Counted from the stretch's first letter, positions 6,936 to 15,420 are shown. The stretch: 64,000 nucleotides of DNA from DRPG01 sp964655065 (GCA_964655065.1 CAZZLC010000024.1:32215-96214), one strand, 5' to 3'. Translations and numbers: made by a program. The notes: a model not told the origin generated them from the letters alone.

Positions 6936-8186
6936 GTGCACGAGGCAACCCAAGACCGCGCCACTTTCGCCCTGCTCGGCTACAGCATTCCCGCCATCGA
7001 GGCCGTGAAGGCGCTCGGGCGCTCCTTCATTTGTGTCGTTCCCGAGGGGTTCGAGGCCGAGCTCGAGCCGCACGGCATTCCGTTTCTGACGTGGGACTTC
7101 CACCGCCACAACGAGCGTAGCCGAGAGCTCGCCGTGCGCCTCGAGCAGATGGGCGCGTCGGTGGCCGTGCCGCTCTTCGAGGAGTGCGTCGAGTGGGCGG
7201 GGGCCCTCAACGGGTATTTCCGTGACGATCCCCGCTTGTTCGTACGCTACCTGTTGTTCCGCGACAAGGGCATGATGAAGCGTCGTGCCCAGATGCACGG
7301 CATCCGCATCGGCGCGTTCGAGGAGGTCGACGACCGCGCTGGCCTCGTCCGCTTCTTCGAGCGCGTGAATCGCGCTCAGTCGAAGATTGACGGGGACGAG
7401 GCCGAGATCGTCCACGTGAAGCCGCTCGCTGCGGCGGGCAGCATGGGGCACAAGGTGCTGCGATCCCGCGCCGACATCGATCAGGTGACGGACGACTCCT
7501 TTCCGTGCCTCGTCGAGACCCACCTGCACGGCCAGGAGTTCTCCTGCGAGGTCTTCGTGCACGCGGGGCGCATCCGGTTCCTGAACATCACGGAATACGT
7601 TCACCTCGGCCACTCGAACTTCGTGCCTGCGTCGAGCCACCTCCAGGACGCGCGGCACCTCATCGAGCAAGCGGTCAACGACCTCATCGCTGCCTTCAAC
7701 ATCGAATACGGGATGATCCATCCCGAGTTCTTCATCACGCCCGAGGGGCGCATCAGCTTCGGCGAGGTCGCGGCTCGGGTACCCGGCGGACACATCTTCG
7801 AGCTCATCGAGCGAGCCTATGGCTTCGACCCGTTCGCGGGCTTCGCCCTCTGCTGCGACCCCGGCACGCCCGACGCCGAGCTCTCCGCCTTCTTCCCTGA
7901 CTGGAAGCAACACAGTGGCTTTGCGGGCAGCCTCATGGTGTACCCCCGGGTGCCCCGGGTGACCCACCTCGCCGTGCCCGACAAGCTTCTGTCCGAGCCT
8001 TACTACGAGAAGCACAACCTGCTGATGCCCCTCACGGCCAAGGTCCAGGAGCGGGTGGCGTTCGGCGACCACTACGGCACCATCTTCTTTCACGGCGACG
8101 ACCCCGACCGCATGCGCCAGCTGTTGACCGAGTACGAGAGCGTCGACTTCTACGTGGACGAAGCCGCCGAGGATGCCACCGGATGA
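6936..8186 (+). CDS. ATP-grasp ligase, likely carboxylate-amine ligase
   Basis: A 416-residue ATP-grasp enzyme. Such enzymes activate a carboxylate as acyl phosphate and join it to an amine. Visible elements are RDKGMMKRRAQ (start of the ATP-binding part), VHVKPLAAAGSMGHKVL (phosphate-binding loop), ETHLHGQEFSCEVFVHAG, and HPEFFITPEGRISFGEVAARVPGG (metal-binding and closing segment). The layout resembles the carnosine-synthase/PurK-like group rather than D-Ala ligase or a LysX/RimK enzyme. The GTG start at 6936 follows CCAGGAGA, and its stop overlaps the next ATG by four bases. The operon would supply ornithine or its acetyl derivatives, so an ornithine-containing product is plausible (inference). 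Confidence 0.85.
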   Translation: MHEATQDRATFALLGYSIPAIEAVKALGRSFICVVPEGFEAELEPHGIPFLTWDFHRHNERSRELAVRLEQMGASVAVPLFEECVEWAGALNGYFRDDPRLFVRYLLFRDKGMMKRRAQMHGIRIGAFEEVDDRAGLVRFFERVNRAQSKIDGDEAEIVHVKPLAAAGSMGHKVLRSRADIDQVTDDSFPCLVETHLHGQEFSCEVFVHAGRIRFLNITEYVHLGHSNFVPASSHLQDARHLIEQAVNDLIAAFNIEYGMIHPEFFITPEGRISFGEVAARVPGGHIFELIERAYGFDPFAGFALCCDPGTPDAELSAFFPDWKQHSGFAGSLMVYPRVPRVTHLAVPDKLLSEPYYEKHNLLMPLTAKVQERVAFGDHYGTIFFHGDDPDRMRQLLTEYESVDFYVDEAAEDATG

Positions 8187-10150
8187 ACGATGTCGTGACC
8201 AGTAGAGAGCGTCTGGCGTCTCGGCTCGACGAGGCGCTCGACACCTTGGCTGCCGCAGCGCCGTTCGCCCGGGTGGCGTACCAGACGGAGCTCTTCCAGG
8301 TCGCCGAGACCCTCATGGCGGACCCCGAGGGTCTGCCCGTGCTGTACGCGCGGGCGCCGCGCTTCGGCGAGGCGGGGGTCTTCGTGGGGGGACCCTGGGA
8401 GGACCCCGGGCGACTCCAGCCGTCGCTCGTGGCCGGTAGTCTGCGCGGGGCGGGCGTCTACCCGGTCGTGGAGACGCTCTCCGAGCTCCGGGTGCTCGCC
8501 CTCGCCGAGGGTCGCGTGTCCGACGAGCGCATGAACCGAGACGAAGCAAGGGAGTTCCTCGATCAGATCATGGCGCTCAACCTGGACTGGCTGTTTCCCC
8601 GCGCCACCGAGGCAAGCCGCGTCGAGAGCGGGATTCAGCGGACCCGGAACATCCGGCTGTTCCAGTTCATCGCCGACCACGTGGGCATGGGGAACCTGCG
8701 CGACCAGGTCATCGACGAGATCGAGCAGGTGGCCGCGCAGCGACCCATCCAGACCCAAGACCTGCGGCGGATGATCCGGCTGGCGACCGAGATCCCCCAG
8801 GGATGGCTCCCGGGGCAGGACCGACTGTCCCCGTTCGTCAGCGCCATCAACCACGCCTCGCCCCTGTCGCGACGGCTCCTCGACCTCGCGGACTACCGCC
8901 AGCGCCTTCGCCGCGCGAGCCGGCGGGCTCTCGAGGCCGAAGCCAAGGCCTTCGCCTTGTCGATGGGCCACACGGGGCTCGTGTGCCCACACCACGCCGT
9001 GCTCGTTCGCCAGCTGCGCAACGTCCCGGAGCTGCTTCCCTTGGCGCTCGGTCTAAGTGACGCGGGTCGTGCCGACCTCGCCGACCGTCCCAAGGATGCC
9101 GCCCAGCTCATCACGGTCGCCATCCACCCCACGACCTGCCAGGCCGTCTACGGTCTGTCCCGACTGCTCGATCGTCGACTGCTCTCCCGCAAGGAGATCC
9201 GGGTGGGGCTCGAGCGTCTCGTCACTCTCGACCTCCGGCCCGAGGTCGCCGAGCGACTGCTCGCGGACCACAACGCCGAAGATGCGGTGACCGCGAACGG
9301 CATCCTGCTCGCGGGCGCCATCTCGGTGTTCGGGCAGCCGCTCGGCATCGGACAGGGGAACAACCCGACGTGCCAGGCGGCACGGGCGCTGTCGCTGTGG
9401 GCTCAGCACGCCCAGGGATACCTGCTCCACCAGCTCGTGTCGGCCGCGCGGGACGGCTTCGTCGAGCTCACCTTCGAGGGGGCTCCCCTACGTTCGGATC
9501 TGCTGACCGGCGGAGTCGCCGGCACGCTACACGACGACCTCGACCCCGTGAGCTCGGTGCTCGTCCGCCACCTCGACCGTCTGTACGACGAGATGATGCG
9601 GAGGGTCGCCCTCCGCTTCGAGGACGGCCACAAGTGGGTGAACCCCGCCCTCTATGGTCGCTGGGTCCCGAGTGGCTTCGCGTCGGTGTTCGTGGACCGG
9701 GCCCAGACCACGGTGGTCGGCTACGACGCGTTCGTTCGCCGCTTCTACGCCACCCACCACCCCGAGTTCAACGACGGGCATCCGCTGATGTACCCGAACC
9801 CCGTGGGGCTGTGCATCACCAACGGACACGGCTACTACCTCGGCCCTCACGCAGTCTCGGTGCAGCGTGTGGCCGAGGACCCGGATGGCGAGCTTCGGGT
9901 GTACTTCTACAACCCGAACAACGAGGGCCGTCAGGACTGGGGCGAGGGGGTCGAGCCGTCGATCCACGAGCGCGGCGAGATCCAGGGGGAGTCCTCGCTG
10001 CCGTTCGGCCAGTTCGTTTCCCGGCTCTACGCCTACCACTACAACCCCTACGAGGTCGGGGACGCGTTCGCCGTGCCTGCGGGGGTGGTGGCGGAGGTGC
10101 GCGAGGCGGCGAAGCGAACCTGGGGGCGTGCCTTCACCTGGCGGGGTTGA
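8183..10150 (+). CDS. Uncharacterised 655-residue protein with possible thiol-hydrolase core
   Basis: I recognise no named family. The N-terminal half (1-370) is helical and rich in Arg/Leu, with no signal peptide or membrane segment, so it is probably cytoplasmic. The C-terminal half contains GIGQGNNPTCQAARALSLW (Gln391, Cys397), later YYLGPHAVSV (His556), then VYFYNPNN (Asn577). The order Gln-Cys-His-Asn, with Gln six residues before Cys, is that of papain-like thiol enzymes, including peptidases, transglutaminases and amide-forming variants. This is pattern recognition, not a family match. It starts at an ATG overlapping the ATP-grasp stop and is the last gene of the arg operon. The next gene is 48 bases downstream. 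Confidence 0.7.
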   Translation: MNDVVTSRERLASRLDEALDTLAAAAPFARVAYQTELFQVAETLMADPEGLPVLYARAPRFGEAGVFVGGPWEDPGRLQPSLVAGSLRGAGVYPVVETLSELRVLALAEGRVSDERMNRDEAREFLDQIMALNLDWLFPRATEASRVESGIQRTRNIRLFQFIADHVGMGNLRDQVIDEIEQVAAQRPIQTQDLRRMIRLATEIPQGWLPGQDRLSPFVSAINHASPLSRRLLDLADYRQRLRRASRRALEAEAKAFALSMGHTGLVCPHHAVLVRQLRNVPELLPLALGLSDAGRADLADRPKDAAQLITVAIHPTTCQAVYGLSRLLDRRLLSRKEIRVGLERLVTLDLRPEVAERLLADHNAEDAVTANGILLAGAISVFGQPLGIGQGNNPTCQAARALSLWAQHAQGYLLHQLVSAARDGFVELTFEGAPLRSDLLTGGVAGTLHDDLDPVSSVLVRHLDRLYDEMMRRVALRFEDGHKWVNPALYGRWVPSGFASVFVDRAQTTVVGYDAFVRRFYATHHPEFNDGHPLMYPNPVGLCITNGHGYYLGPHAVSVQRVAEDPDGELRVYFYNPNNEGRQDWGEGVEPSIHERGEIQGESSLPFGQFVSRLYAYHYNPYEVGDAFAVPAGVVAEVREAAKRTWGRAFTWRG

Positions 10151-10198
10151 CCAGGGGCCGCCAGGCGACGTGCCGTAGCCGGATCGGGCCGGTGCGCT

Positions 10199-11134
10199 AT
10201 GCTCGGGGCGATGCTCTACGATGTCGGAATGGTTCTCGCTGGCCTGCTGATGCTCGTGGCGGGCGCGGAGGGCCTGGTCCGAGGCGCCTCCACCCTCGCG
10301 CTCGCGATGGGGGTACGTCCCGCCGTGATTGGTCTCACGGTGGTGGCGTGGGGGACCTCGTTCCCGGAGCTCGTGATCTCCGTCGACTCCGCGCTCCGGG
10401 ACATGCCCGACATCGCGGTCGCCAACGTCGTGGGCTCCAACGTCTACAACGTGGCCCTCATCCTGGGCTTGACGGGCCTCGTCTCGGGCTTGCGGTTTCC
10501 CCGCGTGGGATTCCGGGTGGACGTACCGGCGTTCGTCTTGTCCGCCGGGTTGGTCGTCGTCCTCGTCCAGGATCTCGAGCTGGGCCTGTACGATGGGATC
10601 CTGCTCCTCGCCGGCCTCGTCACCGTCACCGCAGCGTGGCTCGTCCAGGCGCTGCGGGAGCCGCGGAGCGAAGCCGTCGTGCCCGGCGCCGGAGCCATCG
10701 CGCTGGCCGTGGTCGGGTGCTTCGTGGGGATCGTCCTGCTGGGGGTCGGGGCTCGTGCCTTCACGAGTGGCGCGGTATCGCTCGCGGAGACCTGGGGGGT
10801 GAGCCGGCGGGTCATCGGGCTCACGCTCGTTGCGCTCGGCACGTCGCTGCCCGAGCTCTTCACCAGCCTGGTCGCCGCGGCGCGCGGACAGGCCGACATT
10901 GCGGTCAGCAACGTGATCGGCAGCAACATCCTCAACAGCCTGGGGATCCTCGGCGTGACGGCCTGCGTGGCTCCCATCGCCGTGAACCCCGCCATCGTGA
11001 ACGACGACTTGTGGTGGATGGCCGGGATCACCCTGCTCCTCGTGCCGCTGCTGTGGACGGGGAGCCGCCTCGCCAGGGTGGAGGGGTTGCTCCTGCTGAC
11101 CGTCGGAGCGGTCTACACCTACACCCTGCTCTGA
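10199..11134 (+). CDS. Calcium/sodium antiporter, CaCA family (YrbG-like)
   Basis: A 311-residue inner-membrane exchanger with two inverted halves, each carrying an alpha repeat. Repeat 1 is GTSFPELVIS with NVVGSNVYN, and repeat 2 is GTSLPELFTS with NVIGSNILN. About ten hydrophobic helices are visible. The conserved Glu residues in both PEL motifs bind cation. The start could be ATG 10199 or ATG 10211, and neither has a strong ribosome site. It converges with hmgA, with only four bases between the stops. It may be read from the arg operon or its own promoter. Confidence 0.92.
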   Translation: MLGAMLYDVGMVLAGLLMLVAGAEGLVRGASTLALAMGVRPAVIGLTVVAWGTSFPELVISVDSALRDMPDIAVANVVGSNVYNVALILGLTGLVSGLRFPRVGFRVDVPAFVLSAGLVVVLVQDLELGLYDGILLLAGLVTVTAAWLVQALREPRSEAVVPGAGAIALAVVGCFVGIVLLGVGARAFTSGAVSLAETWGVSRRVIGLTLVALGTSLPELFTSLVAAARGQADIAVSNVIGSNILNSLGILGVTACVAPIAVNPAIVNDDLWWMAGITLLLVPLLWTGSRLARVEGLLLLTVGAVYTYTLL

Positions 11135-11138
11135 CGCG

Positions 11139-12293
11139 TCAGTCCTCGACGAACGAGGCCGTGTAGTCGGGGTCTTCGATGCGGAGGGCGGCCGCGGTGA
11201 TCGACAGCGGCCGAAGGGTATCGATCATGACGGCGAGCTCGGTGGTCTCGCGATGTCCGATCGAGCCCTCGTAGGCGCCAGGATGCGGTCCGTGGGGCAG
11301 GCCCTTCGGGTGCAGGCTCACGCTGCCCGGCCCGACCCCCCGCCGCGAAGTGAAGTTGCCGCGGACGTAGAACAGGAACTCGTCCACGTCGACCGAGCTG
11401 TGCGGGTAGGGACAGGGGATGGCCTGTTCGTGGAAGTCGACGACCCGCGGCACGAAGCTGCAGATCAGCGCACCGCGGGTTCCGAACGTGCCGTGCCACG
11501 TCGGGGGCAGGTGGACGAGCCCTGCCCGCGGCTGGAAGTTCAGGATGGGGAACGCCCACGGGTAGACGGCCCCGTCCCATCCCACGACGTCGAGGGGCGA
11601 GTGGCGGAGCGAGAACGCGTGGAACCGGTCGTCGCGCTTGACGACCAGCGTGCGCTTGCCTTCGTCGCGGGGGCCGCGGAACTCGGGAAGCCGGAAGTCG
11701 CGGTGGCAGTACGGAGCGTCCATGCGGAGCTGGCCGACCTCGTTCAGCCACTGCCGCAGCAGGTGGACGCCACCCCGACACTCCATCCACAGCCAGTCCT
11801 GCTCCACGCTGTCCACGTCGAAGCGGTGTGGCAGGCCCTTGGGCACGAAGACGTAGTCGTCAGCGGCGAACGTCACGTCGCCAAGCGGGGTCCGCAAGAC
11901 GCCAGCGCCAGAGAAGACGTAGTACAGGTCGTCGCCATCGACGTTGCTGCGGTAGACGTCGTCCGAGGCGGTGGGCCTCGTCATCCCGATCGTCACGTCG
12001 TCGTTGAAGAGCAGCGGGACGGTGGTCTGCAGCGTCGTGCCTTCGACGACGGCGAGGTCCGGGGTCTTGAAGTGCCACTTGCGCAGAGGGACCGCGGCTG
12101 CCTCGGGCTTCGCCCACCCGTGCACACCGTCTTCGGGCAGCTGCTCGTGGGGACGGTGCACGTGGTAGGCGATCGTGTAGGGCCCCTCGAAGCCCTCGCG
12201 GGTGATGCACTCCTCCCACCGGAGCGCGCCGCGCTCGTCGCGGTGGGCGATGTGGTGCTTCGCGGGGATGTCCCCGAACGCCAGGCGCTGCAT
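11139..12293 (-). CDS. hmgA: Homogentisate 1,2-dioxygenase
   Basis: HmgA opens the ring of homogentisate to maleylacetoacetate with O2 and Fe(II), the central step of tyrosine and phenylalanine breakdown. The 384-residue protein has the family's double-cupin layout: KWHFKTPDL, then DDLYYVFSGAGVLRTPLG, DDYVFVPKGLPHRF, and the C-terminal iron-site region PHSSVDVDEFLFYVRGNF followed by HPKGLPHGPHPG. It is shorter than the human enzyme (about 445 residues), like many bacterial forms. The ATG overlaps the HPPD stop by one base. It is the last gene of the FAH-maiA-HPPD-hmgA operon. Confidence 0.95.
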   Translation of the reverse strand: MQRLAFGDIPAKHHIAHRDERGALRWEECITREGFEGPYTIAYHVHRPHEQLPEDGVHGWAKPEAAAVPLRKWHFKTPDLAVVEGTTLQTTVPLLFNDDVTIGMTRPTASDDVYRSNVDGDDLYYVFSGAGVLRTPLGDVTFAADDYVFVPKGLPHRFDVDSVEQDWLWMECRGGVHLLRQWLNEVGQLRMDAPYCHRDFRLPEFRGPRDEGKRTLVVKRDDRFHAFSLRHSPLDVVGWDGAVYPWAFPILNFQPRAGLVHLPPTWHGTFGTRGALICSFVPRVVDFHEQAIPCPYPHSSVDVDEFLFYVRGNFTSRRGVGPGSVSLHPKGLPHGPHPGAYEGSIGHRETTELAVMIDTLRPLSITAAALRIEDPDYTASFVED

Positions 12294-13441
12294 CAGATTC
12301 GACCCGTGGCCTGCTGCTCGCGCTCGATCGACTCGAAGAGGGCGCGAAAGTTGCCCGCGCCAAAGCCCTCGTCACCCTTGCGCTGAATGATCTCGATGAA
12401 GAAGGGTCCTGCCTCCTTGTCCCCGAACAACCCGGCCTGCTCTTTGAGGAAGATCTGCAGGAGGTAGGAGTGGTCGCGGTCGCCGTCGACCAGGATCTCG
12501 AGACCGCGCAGAACGTCGATGTCCTCGTCGATCTGATTGACACCGAGCTGCACGAGGCGCTCCGGAAGCATGTCGTAGTAGGCGCCGGGAGTCGGCATGA
12601 ACTCGACGCCCTGCTGACGAAGGTTCCGCACGGTGGCGATGATGTCGTCGACCACGAGGGCGACGTGCTGGACGCCGTCACCGCGGTGGTCGTCGCCGAA
12701 CAGGTTGATCTGGCTCGCCACGAAGTTGGGGGGCGCAGGCTCGTTGTTCGCGAACTTGGTCCCCGAGTGGTCGTCGTACATGACCACCGACTTGAGCCCC
12801 GAGCCGTGCTCGGTCTGCTCGCCGACGTCGGAGGTGTGGAACTCGACGTCCCAGTACCGGCGGAAGCCCATCACGTGCTCCATCCACAGGAGCATGGGCT
12901 TCATGGTCTGGAAGTTGGACGTGATGTGGTCGATGTGCGAAAAGCCGTAGGGGTTGGACCCGCCCACCGGCGAATCGAATCGCTCCATGCCCGGGAACAA
13001 GAGCTCGGTGTTCTCGCGCTGCAGGAACCGGAAGGTGGTGTCGCCGAACGGCGTGGTGATCGAGAACATGTCGATCTTGCCGCCGTCGGGCGTGGTGAAG
13101 CGCTGGACGCCGGACTGGATGAAGGTCGCGTCTCGCTCGGCGAGCGTCTGGTAGACGTGGTCGATGTCGCTGACGGCGAAGTTGACGGTGCCCACGCCCT
13201 CGGGGTGCTTGCGGAACCACCGGGCCGCCCGACAGGTCTCGGTCATGGGCTGCGACGCGACGATGGTGACCTGGCCGGCCTGGAACACCGCGCTCATCTG
13301 GCCACCCTGAGCGTCCATCTCCTTGCTCGAACGACCGATCTCGGCGAATCCGAGCCGCTCGGTGAAGAAGCGGCGGAAGCGCTCCAGGTTCTTGACGTAG
13401 TAGTTCAGCGCCTCGACGCGCTGGATGCCGAGTGACTCCAC
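12293..13441 (-). CDS. hppD: 4-hydroxyphenylpyruvate dioxygenase
   Basis: HPPD converts 4-hydroxyphenylpyruvate to homogentisate, releasing CO2. The 382-residue protein has two VOC repeats. The expected Fe(II) ligands are His172 (GFSHIDHIT), His259 (GVQHVALVVDD) and Glu350 (FFIEIIQRKG), all present. The C-terminal FGAGNFRALFESIEREQ helix that gates the active site is intact. I chose the GTG at 13441 because AAAGGAGA lies at the right distance upstream. maiA ends 12 bases before it, so the operon is tight. Confidence 0.96.
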   Translation of the reverse strand: MESLGIQRVEALNYYVKNLERFRRFFTERLGFAEIGRSSKEMDAQGGQMSAVFQAGQVTIVASQPMTETCRAARWFRKHPEGVGTVNFAVSDIDHVYQTLAERDATFIQSGVQRFTTPDGGKIDMFSITTPFGDTTFRFLQRENTELLFPGMERFDSPVGGSNPYGFSHIDHITSNFQTMKPMLLWMEHVMGFRRYWDVEFHTSDVGEQTEHGSGLKSVVMYDDHSGTKFANNEPAPPNFVASQINLFGDDHRGDGVQHVALVVDDIIATVRNLRQQGVEFMPTPGAYYDMLPERLVQLGVNQIDEDIDVLRGLEILVDGDRDHSYLLQIFLKEQAGLFGDKEAGPFFIEIIQRKGDEGFGAGNFRALFESIEREQQATGRI

Positions 13442-13453
13442 GGGGATCTCCTT

Positions 13454-14089
13454 TCAGCGATCGGCGTCGGGCTGGTTCGTCGGGTCGGCCGCGACGAACG
13501 CCGGATGCTCCGAGAGCCGGGCTTCGATGTCGACCAGGGGCTGGAGGGCCTCGAGATCGACGCCGAAACGCCGAGCGCCGTACAGTTGGGGAACGAGGAA
13601 GAGGTCGGCGACGCTGATGGTGTCGCCGACGAGAAACCGCCCCCGCAGGGGCTCCGAGATCTGCTGGACGGCGTGCAGACCAGGCTCGACGAAACGCCTG
13701 ACCCAAGCGGCCCGCTCGGCTCCGAGCTCCTCGACAGCGAAGAGCACGCTGATGTTCTGGAACGGCTGGACCCCCGAGTTGACGATCTCGGCGAGCTCGA
13801 CGGCGCGTGCCCGGAGGTAGGGGTCGGCCGGAAACAGCGCCGGTTCGGGGTGCTGGGACTCGAGCCAGTCGAGGATGGCCATCGACTGGGTGAGCTCGTG
13901 AGTTCCCCGCTCGTCGGTCCACTCCAGCACGGGCACGCGGTGCTGGGGGTTGCGCGCGGCGTGCTCGGGGCCGCGCTGCTCTCCCCTGCGCAAGTCGACG
14001 GGCACGTTGTCGTACGGGACGCCCTTGAGGGCCAACGCAATCCGCACGCGCCACGACGAGCTCGACCGCCAGTAGCCGTAGAGGGTCAT
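13454..14089 (-). CDS. maiA: Maleylacetoacetate isomerase (zeta-class GST)
   Basis: MaiA isomerises maleylacetoacetate to fumarylacetoacetate using glutathione. The 211-residue protein opens with LYGYWRSSSSWRVRIALALKG. Its serine-rich SSSSWRVRIAL is the active-site signature of zeta-class glutathione transferases (usually SSCSWRVRIAL, here Ser for Cys). QSMAILDWLE in the thioredoxin-like half and SVADLFLVPQLY in the helical half also match. I chose the ATG at 14089, which overlaps the FAH stop by four bases. A much longer reading frame continues upstream but is only the complement of other genes. Confidence 0.93.
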   Translation of the reverse strand: MTLYGYWRSSSSWRVRIALALKGVPYDNVPVDLRRGEQRGPEHAARNPQHRVPVLEWTDERGTHELTQSMAILDWLESQHPEPALFPADPYLRARAVELAEIVNSGVQPFQNISVLFAVEELGAERAAWVRRFVEPGLHAVQQISEPLRGRFLVGDTISVADLFLVPQLYGARRFGVDLEALQPLVDIEARLSEHPAFVAADPTNQPDADR

Positions 14090-15054
14090 CCCTCCACCAC
14101 CTGGTCGATCGCCCCGAAGAGGCTCGTGCCGTCGGGAGCGAACATCTCGATGCGCACCCGGTCGCCGGGGGCGAGCCAGCGGGTGCGCGGCGCGCCCTCC
14201 TCGATGATCTCGACCATTCGCTGCTCCGAGAGACAGCTCGAGCCCCGGTGCTGGCCCTCGTTGCTCACCGTGCCCGACCCGAGGATGGTCCCCGCGGTGA
14301 ACGAGCGGGTCTTCGCGATGTGAGCCACGAGATCGGCAAAGGAGAAGTGCATCTCCGGTCCCGCCTCGGGGTCGCCGAACTTCTCGCCGTTGAGGTGCGT
14401 CACGAGCGGGAGGTGAACGCGACCGTCTCGCCAGGCGTCGCCGAGCTCGTCGGGGGTGACCGTCAGGGGCGAGAACGCGGTGGCGGGCTTGCCGTTGAAG
14501 AAGCCGAATCCCTTCTTCAGCTCGGCCGGGATCAGGGCTCGCAGCGTGACGTCGTTGCAGATCAGCACGAGGCGCACGTACTGGAGCGCGTCGGCCTGGG
14601 TGGTGCCCTGGGGAACGTCGCCCAGGATTACGCAGATCTCGGCTTCGAAGTCGAGGCCCCAGCTCTCGTCGGGCAAGGGGACGGGCTGGGTCGGATCGAG
14701 GAACACGCCGCTGCCGCCCTGGTACACGAGTGGGTCGGTCTCGAGCGTGGGCGGCGGCTCGGCGTTCCGTGCCTTGCGGACCAGTCGAACGTGGTTGAGG
14801 TAGGCGGAGCCGTCGACCCACTCGTAGGCCCGGGGGAGCGGCGAGCGGGCGTGGGCCGGGTCGAAGGGCTCGCCCGCCCCGGACTCCACGGTCTCGAACG
14901 CGGCGCGCAGGGCGGGCTCGCAGCGCTCCCAGTCGTCGAGGGCGGCCTGGAGCGTGCGAGCGACGTCGGGCACCGCGGCCCACCGAGTGCCGTCGCGCGA
15001 GACCACCCGCAGCTCGCCATCCCGGGTCCCATCGTCGCGCGTCGCCAGCTTCAT
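14086..15054 (-). CDS. Fumarylacetoacetate hydrolase family protein
   Basis: The 322-residue protein is of the bacterial fumarylacetoacetase type, which cuts fumarylacetoacetate into fumarate and acetoacetate, the last step of tyrosine breakdown. Metal-site motifs are LDFEAEICVILG (near 135-146) and VLICNDVTLRAL, with KPATAFSPLTVTPDEL and GTILGSGTVSNE following. AAGGAGTCGAGG precedes the ATG. It is the first gene of the homogentisate operon. Its leader (15055-15159), shared with a divergent gene, carries a palindrome whose 12-bp core is identical to one in the arg promoter region. FAH-family enzymes act on several substrates, but the operon fixes the likely one. Confidence 0.92.
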   Translation of the reverse strand: MKLATRDDGTRDGELRVVSRDGTRWAAVPDVARTLQAALDDWERCEPALRAAFETVESGAGEPFDPAHARSPLPRAYEWVDGSAYLNHVRLVRKARNAEPPPTLETDPLVYQGGSGVFLDPTQPVPLPDESWGLDFEAEICVILGDVPQGTTQADALQYVRLVLICNDVTLRALIPAELKKGFGFFNGKPATAFSPLTVTPDELGDAWRDGRVHLPLVTHLNGEKFGDPEAGPEMHFSFADLVAHIAKTRSFTAGTILGSGTVSNEGQHRGSSCLSEQRMVEIIEEGAPRTRWLAPGDRVRIEMFAPDGTSLFGAIDQVVEG

Positions 15055-15120
15055 CCTCGACTCCTTCGTTGTCGGAAGGGCGAAGCTGTATCTCCGTTCC
15101 GCGCGGGCGGCCCGGGCGGG

Positions 15121-15137
15121 GTTCCGTGGTTACGGAC
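15121..15137. promoter_or_regulatory. Operator-like palindrome sharing a core with the arg activator sites
   Basis: The sequence GTTCCGTGGTTACGGAC is an imperfect inverted repeat. Its core CCGTGGTTACGG (15124-15135) is the exact reverse complement of CCGTAACCACGG at 1619-1630 in the argC upstream region. It lies 67-83 bases upstream of the FAH start and 23 bases upstream of the divergent CWC gene. A further half site, GTCCCG on the minus strand, lies near 15145-15152. I see no -24/-12 promoter between this palindrome and the FAH start. Confidence 0.6.
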
Positions 15138-15159
15138 GCCCCTCGACCGGGACGAAGCG

Positions 15160-15396
15160 ATGTACGAGAAGAAGCGAGCAGCCGGGCCCTCCTGTCCGCT
15201 GTGCGGAAAGCCGAACCAGTGCGGGATCGCGATCGGGGCGACGAGCTGCTGGTGCATGCGGATGGAGGTACCCGCGAGCCTGATCGAGCGCATGCCCGAG
15301 GCGCTCCGCGGCATCGTGTGCGTCTGCGAGGACTGCGTGCGCGACGAGCTCGCGAAGACCGCGTCGACCGAGGACGAGTCGCACCCGTCGAGCTGA
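15160..15396 (+). CDS. Small cysteine-rich CWC-family protein
   Basis: A 78-residue protein with CPLCGKPNQCGIA, then SCWCMRMEVPASLIERMP and CVCEDCVRDE. The paired cysteines and the central CWC match the cysteine-rich CWC family, small proteins of unknown role that probably bind a metal ion. I chose the ATG at 15160. The ribosome site is weak (GGGACGAAG). It is divergent from the homogentisate operon and shares the palindrome at 15121-15137. It ends 24 bases before the convergent hydrolase gene. Confidence 0.75.
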   Translation: MYEKKRAAGPSCPLCGKPNQCGIAIGATSCWCMRMEVPASLIERMPEALRGIVCVCEDCVRDELAKTASTEDESHPSS

Positions 15397-15420
15397 AGAC
15401 GGGTCGACCACGCCGCGGGG

